Shown here: piece after piece, positions 52,941 to 63,599 of the stretch | Layout of the letters: the number at the start of each line of letters is the position of its first letter | How positions within the stretch are numbered: the stretch's first letter is position 1 | Assembly: GCA_905147135.1 (NCBI GenBank) | Contig: LR990044.1 | Span: 19,289,622-19,353,621, forward strand | DNA length: 64,000 nt | Direction of reading: 5' to 3' | Source: Blastobasis lacticolella | Lineage: Eukaryota; Arthropoda; Insecta; Lepidoptera; Blastobasidae | Translations under genes and position numbers: made by a program | The notes under the pieces: model-generated | What the model saw: the letters and a program-made list of their open reading frames with translations, nothing else | Told to the model about the DNA's origin: nothing | Database searches by the model: none

Positions 52941-54254
52941 ATGTATGAAAATAAGCAAAAGTGAAGCTTACAATATCTAACTAATTTTAAAGAAGTTTTA
53001 AGAAAATAAATCACATCTCGTCGTAACATCTTCAGAAACGACCTGTCTTATAGCGAACTAATGAATAAAAATATAATTCAATACACAAAGGCACCTTACT
53101 CTGAACTACCCTTAGATTGTGATCAAAGTTTTTGCCATAGGGTTTTTGTCCCACATATGAGGCCCGTCAAAACGCGGGTCATTTTGGGCAGAATTATGAT
53201 TCCCACGTAGTGGGCAAAGATTTATTATCATACACACAGCCGTATGGCTCGAAACAGTTTGAATAAAAGATGATATCACGCCTATTGGACATAGCGGTTT
53301 TATATAATTTTTTTTCATGGATGTTGTTCATTGAAACGATTTTTTAAATTGAAACGGATGAATTATTTAGAAGCATTTTTATCAAATCAATGCAAGAGAT
53401 CATAACAAATAACACATTGAAGCAACATTATGCTAAGTTGGACCAAACTGGAGAAGTCTCTACTGATTGAGAATATATAATTCAAAATGTTTGAACTAAA
53501 ATCTTCCACTGATTTCATATGGGACCAACATTCTATTAAAACAGTGTTTCTATATGTATAAACTTTAAATAGCGATGTCGGGCAAGATGTTATAATATTG
53601 GCGTTGATACATCTGACTTGTTATAAAATAAAGTACATATCTATAGGTAGTATAACCAAGATACTTCCTAAGATTAAGAAAAAAAGTTTATAATTTTGAA
53701 TAGGAAATCACCACGAAAACATTGTGTCATCTAGACTCGGCTGAGCCCTCACATGTCAGGGGTTATGGGATTACGAGGAGTTGAGGGGTGGGGGGAACGT
53801 CACACACGTGGCCGCCCGCACATGCGCCGATGCCCACATGTGGATGGACATCGGGTTTCAGAACCATACCTATGGTAGATATATGTGTAGATGAATTAAG
53901 ACTGGCTATCGTTCTCATTATGAACATTGGTTGGTGATGGTCCTGACCAAAGTAGAACACAGAAAACTAGAACAAGAAAGAGGCATAGAGTAGCCTGTCT
54001 GGTAAGCAATATAGTAATATACGTACAGACTTTTATGACAAAGGCCAAAAATACTATTAATAGTGATAAACACTGACTAGTTGAACAGTCTTGGGAGCCA
54101 ACTGGTATATTTCATACAAAGGAAAATCAGTATATCTACGATATAACTTTGAACAATTAGTTAACCAATTTAAATTAATCACAGGGCCAGGTGTATCTGT
54201 ACAAAAGACATTGGAATCACAATCCGCACTATGTACTCCAATGGCCAGCATACA
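52941..54254. other. Unassigned stretch
   Basis: AT-rich. 53,760-53,850 is G-rich then CpG-containing (CACACACGTGGCCGCCCGCA, CACATGCGCCGATGCCCACA). No gene recognised. Confidence 0.3.
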
Positions 54255-54335
54255 GAGCCGAGTCGAGTAGCGGAAGCTACTGCCTTGTTAGTGAGTGACC
54301 CAGGTTCAAGTCCTACTCGAAACCATGTAGCATAG
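54255..54335 (+). mobile_element. tRNA-like SINE head
   Basis: GAGTCGAGTAGCGGAAGCTA resembles a degenerate A box region and CCCAGGTTCAAGTCCTACTC contains a B box GGTTCAAGTCC. The cloverleaf does not close as a real tRNA, so it is a SINE or other polymerase III remnant. The body after it matches no family here. Confidence 0.5.
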
Positions 54336-54734
54336 GTTTTTCCTAATACTGTACGTACAGATCATATAATCACAATGCGCTCCGTACTTTTGATATCAAG
54401 CAGATGATGCTACCTACTGACAGCAGGCGTCATAATCCACGTCGGTATGTATGGCTCGAAACTCTGATACCAGAGGTTAATGCATGAACGAATTTGCACT
54501 GGCTCCAGAAACAGAGGTCCACTTTTGAGTGCCACAAGCTACTATCTTGACATTTATTTTTTGCCTCCTCCATATGCATGTTATCAAATTTTTTATTTTT
54601 TATTATTTATTGATTTTACTTAGGAACCAACTCACCTTAGCATCACAAACTAGACGAAAAACACGTACTTAAGTATCTACTGACTTTAGCATTATTACCA
54701 ACTAGACGAATAAGTTGCCGCCAAAGTTCAAATC
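54336..54734. other. Unassigned stretch
   Basis: Probably includes the body of the SINE whose head is at 54255; no repeat partner in the window. Confidence 0.3.
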
Positions 54735-54900
54735 TTTTCTCGCCCCCTCGCACGGGTGCGTAACGCTGCGCAAGCGTCACCGCTCGATGCGTATGCGCAA
54801 CAAAAAATAAAATCCCGCCGGAATACCGCTAGCGCATCTGGAAACCATTGCGTGGGCACCGTTAGGTCGCGACGAAAGTCGCCGCGCAAAAAGTTGCCTA
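54735..54900. promoter_or_regulatory. CpG-rich promoter-like block
   Basis: CGCACGGGTGCGTAACGCTG, CGCAAGCGTCACCGCTCGAT, GCGTATGCGCAAC and GGTCGCGACGAAAGTCGCCG occur in AT-rich flanks. GTATGCGCAAC is NRF-1-like. Minus frames 54728-55179 overlap but have no recognisable protein. Confidence 0.35.
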
Positions 54901-56402
54901 GAAGAACTGCCATGAACATAGCGTATTTGTGAAGGAGAGTAGTAAGGAACAAAGTGAGAAAATCTAAAATTAAATTAAGCGAGAGCGTCGAAATATCGAA
55001 AGGTACACGGTAGGAAACCCGGAACACACCTTTATCTGGCCAATTTCGTTACGAATATCTCCGTTAATCTCATATTGGACGTGAAAAAAAAGCAAACGGC
55101 TTACGACGCGAGGATGCTGAAGATCGGACGAAGTCGAGACGAATGAGTGGGACAGCGGGCCCTGTGCAGAAAGAAACAAACAAATATCATCACTTTAACA
55201 GCTACAATTCGTGTCAGTAAACAATCAACAAACAAAAATCTAAAAATATCCAATGGTTAATTAAATTATAGGTTATTTAAGGTACCTAGTTTTCTTACAA
55301 ACAGACAAGGAACAAGCCTTCCATATAATATATATCTATAGGTAGAACGAGAATCTATAGTTCTACGTATCTATGCTGTGGGAGGTGTTAAAGACCCGAC
55401 CTGCCATACAGAAATCGGTACGCCAATCTAGTAATTGCGGTCGCGCTGCAAACTGACATGGGAGATGACACGGAACCGCGTTTGTTGCGGTTTTTCACCA
55501 TACATTGCATCTTTTCCATGCAAGTGCTTATTAGAGCTTCTTTCTCAGGAAGTGATATGTGTCAATACTTCTTATTCTTTTTGTCGTGTTTATTTTCTGC
55601 ACGCAACAAAAACTTTTACTGTGCAATTATTATTGTGTACAATAAAGTATATTGTCGTACTTTTGAACGTGGCGGAGACATTGTAGGTATTTAATATTAA
55701 CTGTTCATTAGTATAATTAAACGGAGTTTTGTTGGATCGGAATAAGAATTATTTAAAATTTGTCAAACTATGTCAGAGCGGAGATTTTTTATTCTGAGAT
55801 TGCTATAATTACACACATTGGCATTCAAAAAATTTAACGCTCCAACCACTCAGCTCCCACAGGATAAGCCACAGATAATACAAATATCCGTCGGGCCTAA
55901 GGTCAAACGCCATATTGCGTAAAGTTGGCCCACATGAGGCGCGGTGGTTTGTTTTTTGTCCAGCGCTGGGACTATTTTTAACAAGCGGTGTGGGACGCCA
56001 TGGTTGACATAGCGGGTCGCTTTTTTGCCATATTCTTCGTTGAACTGATGGTGGTGAAATATTGTGACTAGAATTTATTCCCTCCGAATATCTTCATAGA
56101 AATAAAACTTCAAAACCACATGATTAGTAATTTAATCTGTATAATTCAATCCTGTGGCCGGTGAACCTTTTAAATCACTTATATCACATTAAAAATATGT
56201 TCCTAATAATGAATGAAATGATAAGGACCCGGGGAGGATATAGCTGCAATTAGATAAGCGAATGCACTCACAACACGTGCGTAATTAAACCGAATAAATA
56301 CTGTAACCGGGTATGATTTTAATAGCATAATTTAAAGCACTAAGGTTTTGCTGTCAGTAAAACGGATAAGCACAAGGAGAAAGCCGGCGCTTTCCCATGC
56401 AG
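54901..56402. other. Unassigned; short frame at 55458
   Basis: The frame 55458-55694 (+) starts GACATGGGAGATGACACGG with good context and encodes 78 residues, hydrophobic in the middle, ending GGDIVGI. No family. The rest shows nothing. Confidence 0.25.
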
Positions 56403-56666
56403 TCACAGCAAACACAGCTTGGTTGCAGCTTCCTTTATCGTCCTAACTATAACACCAATACGATAACCGTTTATTTTGGCACCAAAGGTTCCGTTAGACC
56501 GGTTGCACCTTGCTATGGCAAATAACCTGTAACCTATTTTATCCGGTGACGAAAAAACTGGACCGTGAAAAAGGGAATTGGTCGAAAAAGTTCGAACCAT
56601 AATTTCAACCATCGGATCCAGGGAAAAAGAGCTACTGCGAGGTGTATCGGGAGAAATGGACTGCAT
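56403..56666 (-). other. Open frame with protein-like composition
   Basis: 87 codons from ATG (56666): MQSISPDTPRSSSFSLDPMV, later DKIGYRLFAIARCNRSNGTF and GYRIGVIVRTIKEAATKL. It has a real ATG and a balanced codon pattern. No domain, splice or poly(A) support. Could be a small gene, exon or mobile-element piece. Confidence 0.25.
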
Positions 56667-57084
56667 AGGAGATGTTTGTCGTAGAAAACCACATGTGGGA
56701 AGATTTTTGGTGGATGTTTGAGATTTAGGGTCCTGTTACTTAGCGGATGTTTGGTCGCGTTCAGTTATTAATTATGCGGTGGGATTTTGGAATTAGCGTC
56801 TCCTTTGGAGATTAGATTTGGATTAGTTTTGACAACGTTGACCAGATTGTGTGAAGTTTACGAGTTTTGTGTTAATTGTGTAATTGTTTTGTCAAATATT
56901 TGTTGATGATAGATTCTAACGTATTTTTTATTTCTAATAAGCTTATATGGAATTTTATATGTGGTACTGGAGGATAATGCTCCGAATATTCTATGATTAT
57001 CGCAATAATATCTCTTTTCTCGAAGAGCTATTTCTAGCAGGGTCTGTTTTGAACAATTAAAGGCGAATTTTGACGGTTTTGGGC
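56667..57084. other. Unassigned stretch
   Basis: AT-rich; no gene visible. Confidence 0.35.
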
Positions 57085-57310
57085 CCGTCTCGGCATAATG
57101 ATACTAGAATAAAGAGGCTACTTGTGCAAGGCAAAGTAAAAGATTCCCAAGGATACGGTAAACAGATGGAGTTAGAACGGGATTATTGCACTAGAAAAGC
57201 TTAGCTGTAAGGGTAGATGGTGGTGACTAGTGAAGCGAGCCATCAAACAGTAACAACCACGACCACTCTTCCAAGAATATTACGACTGAGAAGGGATAGA
57301 ATCGAAGTCC
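57085..57310 (+). pseudogene. RTE-clade LINE 3' end, degraded
   Basis: The frame reads RIKRLLVQGKVKDSQGYGKQ then, after stops, SEASHQTVTTTTTLPRIL. The spacing resembles the LxxQGKVxGxRxxGRPPTxWxD block and the final TTTTLPRI-type tail of a second lepidopteran RTE subfamily. Several in-frame stops. Confidence 0.5.
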
Positions 57311-57402
57311 TTCAAATGACGTATGTGAATTCATCGAACTTCAAAATCAACATGCTCAAAGTTTTATTACTATAACGTTTTGCGATCATTATTAGACATT
57401 AG

Positions 57403-57553
57403 ACTAATAAACTTCTCCAAACTTCAGATGGCAGTCGGTCTACTGTAATTACCTGATCTGCCAAATCCTGGATCATGGTCAAGGCGGACCCCAGGCCCTC
57501 GTGCGCGAGAGTTCAACCGGGACATTAACGTTATGATGATTTTTACTAATAAA
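57403..57553 (+). mobile_element. SINE family M, truncated copy with 9-bp TSD
   Basis: ACTAATAAA at 57403-57411 and 57545-57553 flanks CAGATGGCAGTCGGTCTACT, GTAATTACCTGATCTGCCAA, GGTCAAGGCGGACCCCAGGC and GACATTAACGTTATGATGAT. Orientation opposite to 14924, 36291 and 62189. Confidence 0.8.
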
Positions 57554-57619
57554 GACAAACTTAAGTACTATTGTCTAACTACACCTGTATTCATAAACAA
57601 AATTTGTGCTTTTATAATG

Positions 57620-57765
57620 ATTTCTTACAATGCTCGTCTGCTATGTGTTACGCACTGCGTTCAAGACGGCTCAACGATTCATTAAATTTCGTTCATTTTG
57701 ACGGACGCATAGAACTGACCGCTACTCAAGTAGGTTCAGTTGGAACCCTGTGCGTTCTAATGTTT
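57620..57765 (+). mobile_element. Repeat T, copy 2 (uninterrupted)
   Basis: ATGCTCGTCTGCTATGTGTT, ACGCACTGCGTTCAAGACGG, ATTTCGTTCATTTTGACGGA and CAGTTGGAACCCTGTGCGTT. It provides the empty site for the insertion inside copy 3. Confidence 0.75.
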
Positions 57766-58177
57766 TGACTGACTAACAAATTCCCCGTATTTATTCCGGG
57801 TACCTTGGTACCTTATACATGCTATTGCGTCGATATATCGCGTACTCGTAAATCAAGGTATGCGGTAGAAAACCCGGAGAATACTTTCTTAATCCAGTCT
57901 TTTATATTAACGATGTATAATCTCAAAGTTTTTTTAGCATTTTTATAGTCAGGCTTCCTAATATTTAAGTAAATAATCATTAATTTTACCAAATTATTAC
58001 AGACCACGGTGTTTACAACATTAGTAACAATTAAGTTTTGTTATAAACAATTCAATTTCAAATATCTGTAAAATCACAGATTTTTATAGATTCGAACACA
58101 TTCGCACACAGATGGGTACCTACACTTGGCCTCCATAGCTTCCAACAATCTATTGTTATGTATTTTTTCTTCAGCCA
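57766..58177. other. Unassigned stretch
   Basis: AT-rich; no gene visible. Confidence 0.35.
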
Positions 58178-58265
58178 TGCATTTGACCACCATCTCACGT
58201 TGGTAAGTGACAATGCGGCCGAAGTAGAAGCGTGTCTGTCCAGAATCAGACTATTCTCTCAGCCT
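58178..58265 (+). repeat. Dispersed repeat fragment, copy 2
   Basis: GCATTTGACCACCATCTCAC, GTTGGTAAGTGACAATGCGG and CCGAAGTAGAAGCGTGTCTG match 3319-3375 and extend it. Confidence 0.6.
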
Positions 58266-58837
58266 AAACATGAGTGAGTGTATGAATGAGTGTAGGATGT
58301 TCTGTTCGGGGAACACATTATCTAGCAAAGCGTTCTATTCCTCCAACTTAACACTACTCCCACCTAAAGTGAATTACGCAAAACTTTCCCTCCTAAAAAT
58401 TTGGCTCACAAACCATCCTCCAAAATGGCCGCTCTGTTACACAAACTAATTTCACAACGGCCTTTATAAACATAAGAAGGTTTTTGTGACACGATATTCA
58501 AATTAAACAAGTTATAAATCATACGCGAACAGTCTCTGTGGTTATTTGGACTCTTTTGTGTTTGCTGTAGACTATATCCTATAGCCTAATCAGAGTGAGC
58601 ACTTTGAATAGTTGCAGCAGTATATACTTGTCAGTGTATGAATAGCGAATCTGGTCTACGGTTTTCTGTGGCGCTGGGAAGTGGTAAGTCTGCTTTGGGA
58701 TTTTTTGGGGAAGAATTTTTTAATTTAAATTTTAATTAAGAAAACAATTTGTAGTGTTAACTTCTCAAGTTGATAAATGTTTGCACTTAAAACTTGAATG
58801 TCAAAACTCACTCAGTATTTCTTGTACACTGTTATAT
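58266..58837. other. Unassigned stretch
   Basis: AT-rich; no gene visible. Confidence 0.35.
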
Positions 58838-58956
58838 ATTTCTTGTTAATAGGTAGTATGAGATAGAGTATATTGTTGTAAGTAAGAAGGCGGACCCTGG
58901 CAGTAGCCGGGATTGACCGCTCAGACGGTGATGATAGATTTCTTGTTAATAGGTAG
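58838..58956 (+). mobile_element. 81-bp truncated retroelement tail with 19-bp TSD
   Basis: ATTTCTTGTTAATAGGTAG occurs at 58838-58856 and 58938-58956, flanking TATGAGATAGAGTATATTGT ... AAGGCGGACCCTGGCAGTAG, CCGGGATTGACCGCTCAGAC and a GGTGATGATAG tail. The body is the same micro-family as 6216-6280 and 32885-32970. Confidence 0.88.
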
Positions 58957-59600
58957 GTGTATTTTTTTTTCTTTTTAAGCGATTCTTTGATATTGAGAAA
59001 CAAATAGCTTATTTTACGATAGACAGAATTTTCTTTCCTAATCTCGAAATTGCGACTACATCGCTGCTTTCGCATTTAATAATAAAAATAAGTCTGAAAA
59101 TAAGTACAGACACCACTTAAACCCCTTTGGTGCAACAACCAACGTGTCAACTACGTAACTGTGAGAACAGGTCATTGCGGTAATCACTCACTTTTTCAGC
59201 GATTCATAACAATATTTTGGCAATCACTTGCCGCATTTATCACAAATCTAATCTGACTTTACGATTTTGAACTCTATCGTTACAGGGATAAAAGTCAAAT
59301 TGCTTTGCTGGTCTAAGTTTACGAGTCAAAATACCTAAGGAATCGTTCATTCTCTCTTTTTTTAGCGTGGCACGTAATCAGGTCCGGTTGGTCGCTACAT
59401 AAAGGTGTGTTTACACTGCCATCCATCACCATCAGCAAGCGCCGCCTTATCGCGGTATCCGCCTCCGTGCGACAGCTTAGGTAAGTATAGACATGGCTTT
59501 ATGTCGAAATCATCAGATAGTGTCGCTCTTGGGATAGAAGTAGACTTGGATGAGCCCATTTTAGAGTCTTTCATAATAGTCAGACTTTCTCCGAGCTAAC
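58957..59600. other. Unassigned stretch
   Basis: Mostly AT-rich; 59,410-59,490 is GC-richer and has CAGCTTAGGTAAGTATAG, a good donor sequence, but the frame before it (TISKRRLIAVSASVRQL) is short and unidentified. Confidence 0.3.
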
Positions 59601-59691
59601 CGTTAGTAAACAGCGCAGCAACATAGCCTTCCTACAGGAGGGATCCCGAAACATGGCGATGGCGGGAATGTTTTGACGCTATTTACTAACG
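59601..59691. mobile_element. 91-bp foldback MITE
   Basis: CGTTAGTAAACAGCG (59601-59615) and CGCTATTTACTAACG (59677-59691) are inverted with 14 of 15 matches. The interior is GC-balanced. No second copy here. Confidence 0.7.
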
Positions 59692-59736
59692 AGAATGTTC
59701 ATTCAGTATGCTTAATTTTTTATTACCTAAGGCGAC

Positions 59737-59985
59737 TCACGGTCACATGGTCAACCTGATGGAAAGTGGCCACCGTCGACCAGGATATCTGCAACCTAAG
59801 AGGAGCGGATGCGGTGTCAGCGTTTGAGGTGCCTATAGACATGCTTATTGAAGAACCCCATTTTATAATGGAAAAGAAAGGAATATATCTGTTCGTGTTC
59901 GGTGTTCTTCCAGATGTATTCACCTGGAGATTCGATGGTTCGGAGATACGAAGAACACCATGATAGGGTAAACGTGCCATTGCTT
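59737..59985 (+). repeat. Dispersed repeat G1, copy 1
   Basis: CATGGTCAACCTGATGGAAA, GTGGCCACCGTCGACCAGGA, TATCTGCAACCTAAGAGGAG and GTGCCTATAGACATGC match 63338-63480. Downstream, GAAAAGAAAGGAATATATCT and GTGTTCTTCCAGATGTATTC extend it. The 59902-60300 frame starts inside this repeat and runs into G2. Confidence 0.7.
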
Positions 59986-60160
59986 AGAAATGCATTAGAA
60001 ACCTCAAGGCAAAGCGGTTTTTGCGGACAGGCTAGTCTATCTACCTACGATATATGGAACGCCTGCCCGCATCTTGTGCCCCGAAGCTTCATAAATACAA
60101 ATAACAACTTTTGTGACGACGCAACATACAGTTGCCCGAAAGCAGAAGGTGGCGGCAAAT

Positions 60161-60475
60161 ACGCGTACAATTCCATCGCTCACTCCATGAAATGCAACAG
60201 AGGCGAGAACAGATATGTTTTATACTACGCAGTGACCTACGAGCAGGCAGTCCACCTGATGGTAAGCGGTAACCATCGCATCTACGATTCATGCATTTAG
60301 ATTGCAGGCAACAAAAATGCAGAACCGCAGGTGCGTTGTCACTGTGAGGACTAAGATGAAATGCATCATGCCTGTAATTGCGCTAGCTACTTTATCCTTT
60401 ACACCGGGACACAACAATACAGGCATTGTTGTTTGGCGGCAGAAATAGATAAGGAGTCCTACCACCTGATAATAG
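60161..60475 (+). repeat. Dispersed repeat G2, copy 2 (longest)
   Basis: CCACCTGATGGTAAGCGGTA, ACCATCGCATCTACGATTCA, GTGCGTTGTCACTGTGAGGA, CATCATGCCTGTAATTGCGC, GGGACACAACAATACAGGCA and TTGTTGTTTGGCGGCAGAAA: a sequence order widespread in Lepidoptera. Partner copies are at 30845-30992 and 62580-62765. Confidence 0.75.
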
Positions 60476-60744
60476 AGCCCACGATACACAATTTCTGCAA
60501 TGTTTGTCCGAAATATTTATGCAATTTTGGTTTCTATACTAATTACAGGCAGAAAGCTTATTTTTCTTGTCAGTCAGCAAACGCTAAGCGCTCGCATTGC
60601 CACCGCACAGCCACCGTGTCGCGCCCGCTTAGTCGTCATGTAGAGCCTGTACAGTCGCGTACTTATGTGCGTGCCAATACTGCGCGTTTTGTGTCCGGTT
60701 TCTGTCCGGTTGATAACGGTTGGTTGGTGGCGCCGTAGATTGTC

Positions 60745-60825
60745 CTACTTTAATGTGGCTTAAAAGCGAAACTGCGAAGAGGATCTGAGGCCGACTGGTT
60801 TTCGTACTTCTAGAACCCACACAAG
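60745..60825 (+). repeat. Single diverged relative of the 37.4 kb array unit
   Basis: TTTAATGTGGCTTAAAAGCG, AAACTGCGAAGAGGATCTGA and GACTGGTTTTCGTACTTCTA align in order with ATAATGTGGCTGAAAACCGA, AACTGCCAAGAAAATGTGAG and GACCGGTTTTCTTTATTTAT at about 38308-38375. Confidence 0.65.
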
Positions 60826-61014
60826 CTCAGAAAAGTCGAAGTCTAGGTCACTAAAAAATATGTTTCTATTTTGTGCCAGGTAGTACACGGGCAGACCAAC
60901 GTTTTGTGGGACACACAGTGGATTTTTTCTTGTACTTGATGACATAGGATACCTACCCTCACAATCTATACGCAGTGATAACGCGAACACGCCGCGGTGT
61001 GTAAGCGGCGACAT
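60826..61014 (-). other. Protein-like open frame adjoining the array-unit relative
   Basis: The minus frame reads VFALSLRIDCEGRYPMSSST, RKNPLCVPQNVGLPVYYLAQ and NRNIFFSDLDFDFSELVWVL, then runs into the repeat at 60745-60825. It is remarkably protein-like for its length. It may be an exon or a fragment of a larger mobile element to which the repeat belongs. Not recognised. Confidence 0.3.
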
Positions 61015-61213
61015 ATAAACGGTCTCTCACAAGACGACTATACTCTCGACCCGCTTCTAAAAGTTGCTAACACAACCGTGAGAACGCTATGTCGTCCATC
61101 ACGCCGTTATCACGCATGCGCGGCTCGCACGCCGCCAGCTATGTAGGCTGGAGGCGACCCGGGTGGAAATTGAGAGAAATCAACAGAGACGGGTGGTGAC
61201 CGGCAAACTACAG

Positions 61214-61366
61214 TAATAATCATCTTGGTGTCAATATGCCGGTGGTACTCTCGTAGTGCGGGCTCAGGGTGCGTTTTGAACATGGTCACTGATTTAGCAG
61301 ATCAGGTAATTGAAGAGGAGCGACTGCCATTTGACCTCCGTGATCCTGTTAACAGGGGGGGGAACC
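61214..61366 (-). mobile_element. SINE family M, truncated copy
   Basis: AATCATCTTGGTGTCAATAT, GCAGATCAGGTAATTGAAGA and TGATCCTGTTAACAGG match the M family; diverged. Confidence 0.7.
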
Positions 61367-61594
61367 GGCTAACTACACTGAGTCGGAAACACTATCTTTC
61401 CTACTGCTACCTGTTATTTGTTGACTAAATTTGTTGCGTGTTCCAAGACAGTATCGGCTTGTCTTCGGGCGCGCCTGATTTTCATAACTCAGGACCTGTG
61501 TGTGGTCACGGCTGTAGATTTTGGCTACACAGGAGTTGCAGCGGTGGGAATGAGTGGTGGAGTAAATTTCGTAAACAATAACTACACTAAGTCG

Positions 61595-61680
61595 GCGATT
61601 CATAATGCACCGCGGCTAGTTCAGCTCCGTATTCACTCATACGCTTTACAAAGCGAACTTGCCGATGTGCAATATTTTCA
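61595..61680. mobile_element. MITE Z, degraded copy
   Basis: CGATTCATAATGCACCGCGG, CTAGTTCAGCTCCGTATTC and, inverted, AGCGAACTTGCCGATGTGCA then ATATT. It has the same terminal design as 47071-47189 with decayed inner arms. Confidence 0.6.
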
Positions 61681-61761
61681 GCAGACATCTAAAATGCTAA
61701 ATTAATAGCATCAACTATCCACTGATGGGTGTCGTAAAAGGCGTAGTGTTACTACGTTGTA

Positions 61762-62008
61762 CTGCCACAGTGCTCGTCTGCGTGACCGCACTGCGTTCAA
61801 TACGATTAGTCAATTTCGTTGATTTTGCCGGACACATAATGTCGATTGCCACTCAACTATTGTCAGTTGGAACCAAAGAGATTGAAAGTTAGCTTCCTTC
61901 ATAGACTGGCAAGAAGGTAGCCAACTTTCCAATATCTTTTGTTGGAACCCTGTGCGTTCGCGCGCTCTGTAAGACCTCATAGTAACGGTTCTGAATACGG
62001 GTATCAGT
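61762..62008 (+). mobile_element. Repeat T, copy 3, interrupted
   Basis: CACAGTGCTCGTCTGCGTGA, CCGCACTGCGTTCAATACGA, AGTCAATTTCGTTGATTTTG and CCCTGTGCGTTCGCGCGCTC then AAGACCTCATAGTAACGG. A 66-bp foldback plus 9-bp duplication splits it at 61866-61949. Confidence 0.8.
61866..61949. mobile_element. 66-bp foldback MITE with 9-bp TSD nested in repeat T
   Basis: GTTGGAACC at 61866-61874 and 61941-61949 flanks AAAGAGATTGAAAGTTAGCT ... GGTAGCCAACTTTCCAATAT then CTTTT. The two halves pair almost fully. Copies 1 and 2 of repeat T lack the insert (CAGTTGGAACCCTGTGCG at 57738-57755), giving the empty site. A 9-bp duplication fits Mutator-like transposition. Confidence 0.88.
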
Positions 62009-62188
62009 ATTACCGTTGACATGGTCAAAAATAATAATTTTTAATTTTAATTATTTATTTAGGCAGTTATTTACCTAGAAGTAGAGTAAAATAACAAAGT
62101 AAATATTTGGAAAAGTAGGAAAATAAGTTAATAGAATAGGATGATAACCGATCGAGTGGTCACACACGCAATTAAGAAAGTAAAAAAA

Positions 62189-62485
62189 AATCATCTTGGC
62201 GTTAATGTCCCGGTTGTGCTCTCGCGCATGAGGGCCCGGGGTCCGCCGTGACCATGATCCAGGATTTGGCAGGTCAGGTAATTACAGTGGAGTGACTGCC
62301 ATCTGACGTCCATGACCATGCTACCAGGGGAATCTGACCAGATTGGATCATGGTTACACACCCTGCCGCCTGAATATGCAGGTTTTATCACGATGTTCTC
62401 CCTCACCGTAAGAGCAACGGTTATTCAACTAATGTACATAACTCAGAAAACAGTCATTTGTACATGGCCGGAGCAAGTAATTCAA
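62189..62485 (-). mobile_element. SINE family M, long copy
   Basis: AATCATCTTGGCGTTAATGT, CCCGGTTGTGCTCTCGCGCA, GGTCCGCCGTGACCATGATC, GGGAATCTGACCAGATTGGA, CACGATGTTCTCCCTCACCG and ACTAATGTACATAACTCAGA. It reaches almost to the head but lacks clear A and B boxes. Confidence 0.85.
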
Positions 62486-62579
62486 CGTAAATGTTACATG
62501 ACCGCAATCAATTCTTTGTCGCTTACCGCTTTGGTTGCCATGTTTTGCATCTTCATAACGGTATGTATTGTATAACTGT

Positions 62580-62765
62580 ATGCACTGCATGATTGCATCA
62601 AAGCAAATTAGTCCTCACAGTGACAACGCACCGGCGGCGGCGGTTCTGTATTTTTATTACCTGCGACTTAAATGTAGGAACAGTAGATGTTATGGGCGAC
62701 AGTTCCTTCTTACCATCAGGTGAGTTGTCTGCTCGTTTGTCACAGAGTAGCATAAAAAATAAATA
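62580..62765 (-). repeat. Dispersed repeat G2, copy 3 (inverted)
   Basis: The reverse complement gives AACTCACCTGATGGTAAGAA, CCCATAACATCTACTGTTCC and GGTGCGTTGTCACTGTGAGG then ACTAATTTGC, with an expanded CCGCCGCCGCCGG tract. Confidence 0.75.
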
Positions 62766-63244
62766 TGGAAATAATAATCGATCTACCATATTCGAGTAAA
62801 ATATGAAAAATAATATGTTCGTTACACCTGAAACAGTAACCTTTATCTCATTACCGTTACCTGCATTATTGCTTACTTCCCCGCCGTGCACCAACAATCG
62901 TCCAAACGCATTGCACAATTGTCGACTTTCTACCATATATCTGTCTCACATTTTGACAGGTGTCGTGTGTAAAGCTGTCTCGGTCTGGCGGACGTGTCTC
63001 GGAAGGGTACGGGCAAATCATAAAGTTTAACGCAAACGCAAACGTACCGCAACCGCGATCCCAGTGAGATATTAACGTTTTTGGTGTTGCTGCGTATTTG
63101 TTGTATGTTGCAATAGCCTATCGACCTACATACAACTAGGATAAGAGGAACTAGCGTCTTTATGGATGCGCACAGAAACGATAGCTCCTTTTATACTGGT
63201 TTTTGGGTAGGTCGATTAAAGGTCTTCTGTGTAGATTTTGATAG
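62766..63244. other. Unassigned stretch
   Basis: No gene visible. CGCAAACGCAAACGTACCGC at about 63033 is a short direct repeat. Confidence 0.35.
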
Positions 63245-63310
63245 CGGTGGTGGGTGGCATAATGGCTAGCGGGTCCTACTCGTGAGAGAGAGTACCGGCT
63301 TCGATCCCTT
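63245..63310 (+). mobile_element. tRNA-like SINE head
   Basis: GGCATAATGGCTAGCGGGTC fits an A box (TGGCTAGCGGG) and CCGGCTTCGATCCCTTG a B box. No adjoining body of family M or H follows directly, as repeat G1 starts at about 63338, so this may be the head of a composite or a truncated SINE. Confidence 0.55.
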
Positions 63311-63337
63311 GTTCAATCATATACCAATGACCTTTCT

Positions 63338-63548
63338 TTTTTGGCTTACCAGGGGAGGCACATGGACGGACGGTTCTCCTGATGGAAAGCGGCTACCGTC
63401 GTCCAGGACATCAGCAACCTAAGGGGATGTGGTGCCTGTGGAGATGACTTTTGATAAATCTCATGTTATATTATATGTTATATCTCACGTGCGTGGTAAA
63501 AAGTGGCACCAAGTTAAAAAGTTCTTCGGAACATTCCCGTTGTACAGA
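63338..63548 (+). repeat. Dispersed repeat G1, copy 2
   Basis: GGGGAGGCACATGGACGGAC, CTGATGGAAAGCGGCTACCG, TCCAGGACATCAGCAACCTA and GGTGCCTGTGGAGATGAC match 59740-59845. The first part also matches the array-unit segment GAGGCACACGGACGGACAGT at 37650. Confidence 0.75.
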
Positions 63549-63599
63549 CGGTAGAGAACACCTTTTATGTTATGCACATTAGTAATACACTAATCAATG

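Noticed and set aside
54255..54335. Possible tRNA gene
   Set aside because: The B box is good but acceptor and anticodon stems do not close; better read as a SINE head.
59902..60300. 132-codon plus frame
   Set aside because: It begins within dispersed repeat G1 and ends within repeat G2, both of which recur elsewhere without an open frame.
63245..63310. Possible tRNA gene
   Set aside because: A and B boxes are present but the cloverleaf is incomplete and repeats follow directly; a SINE remnant.
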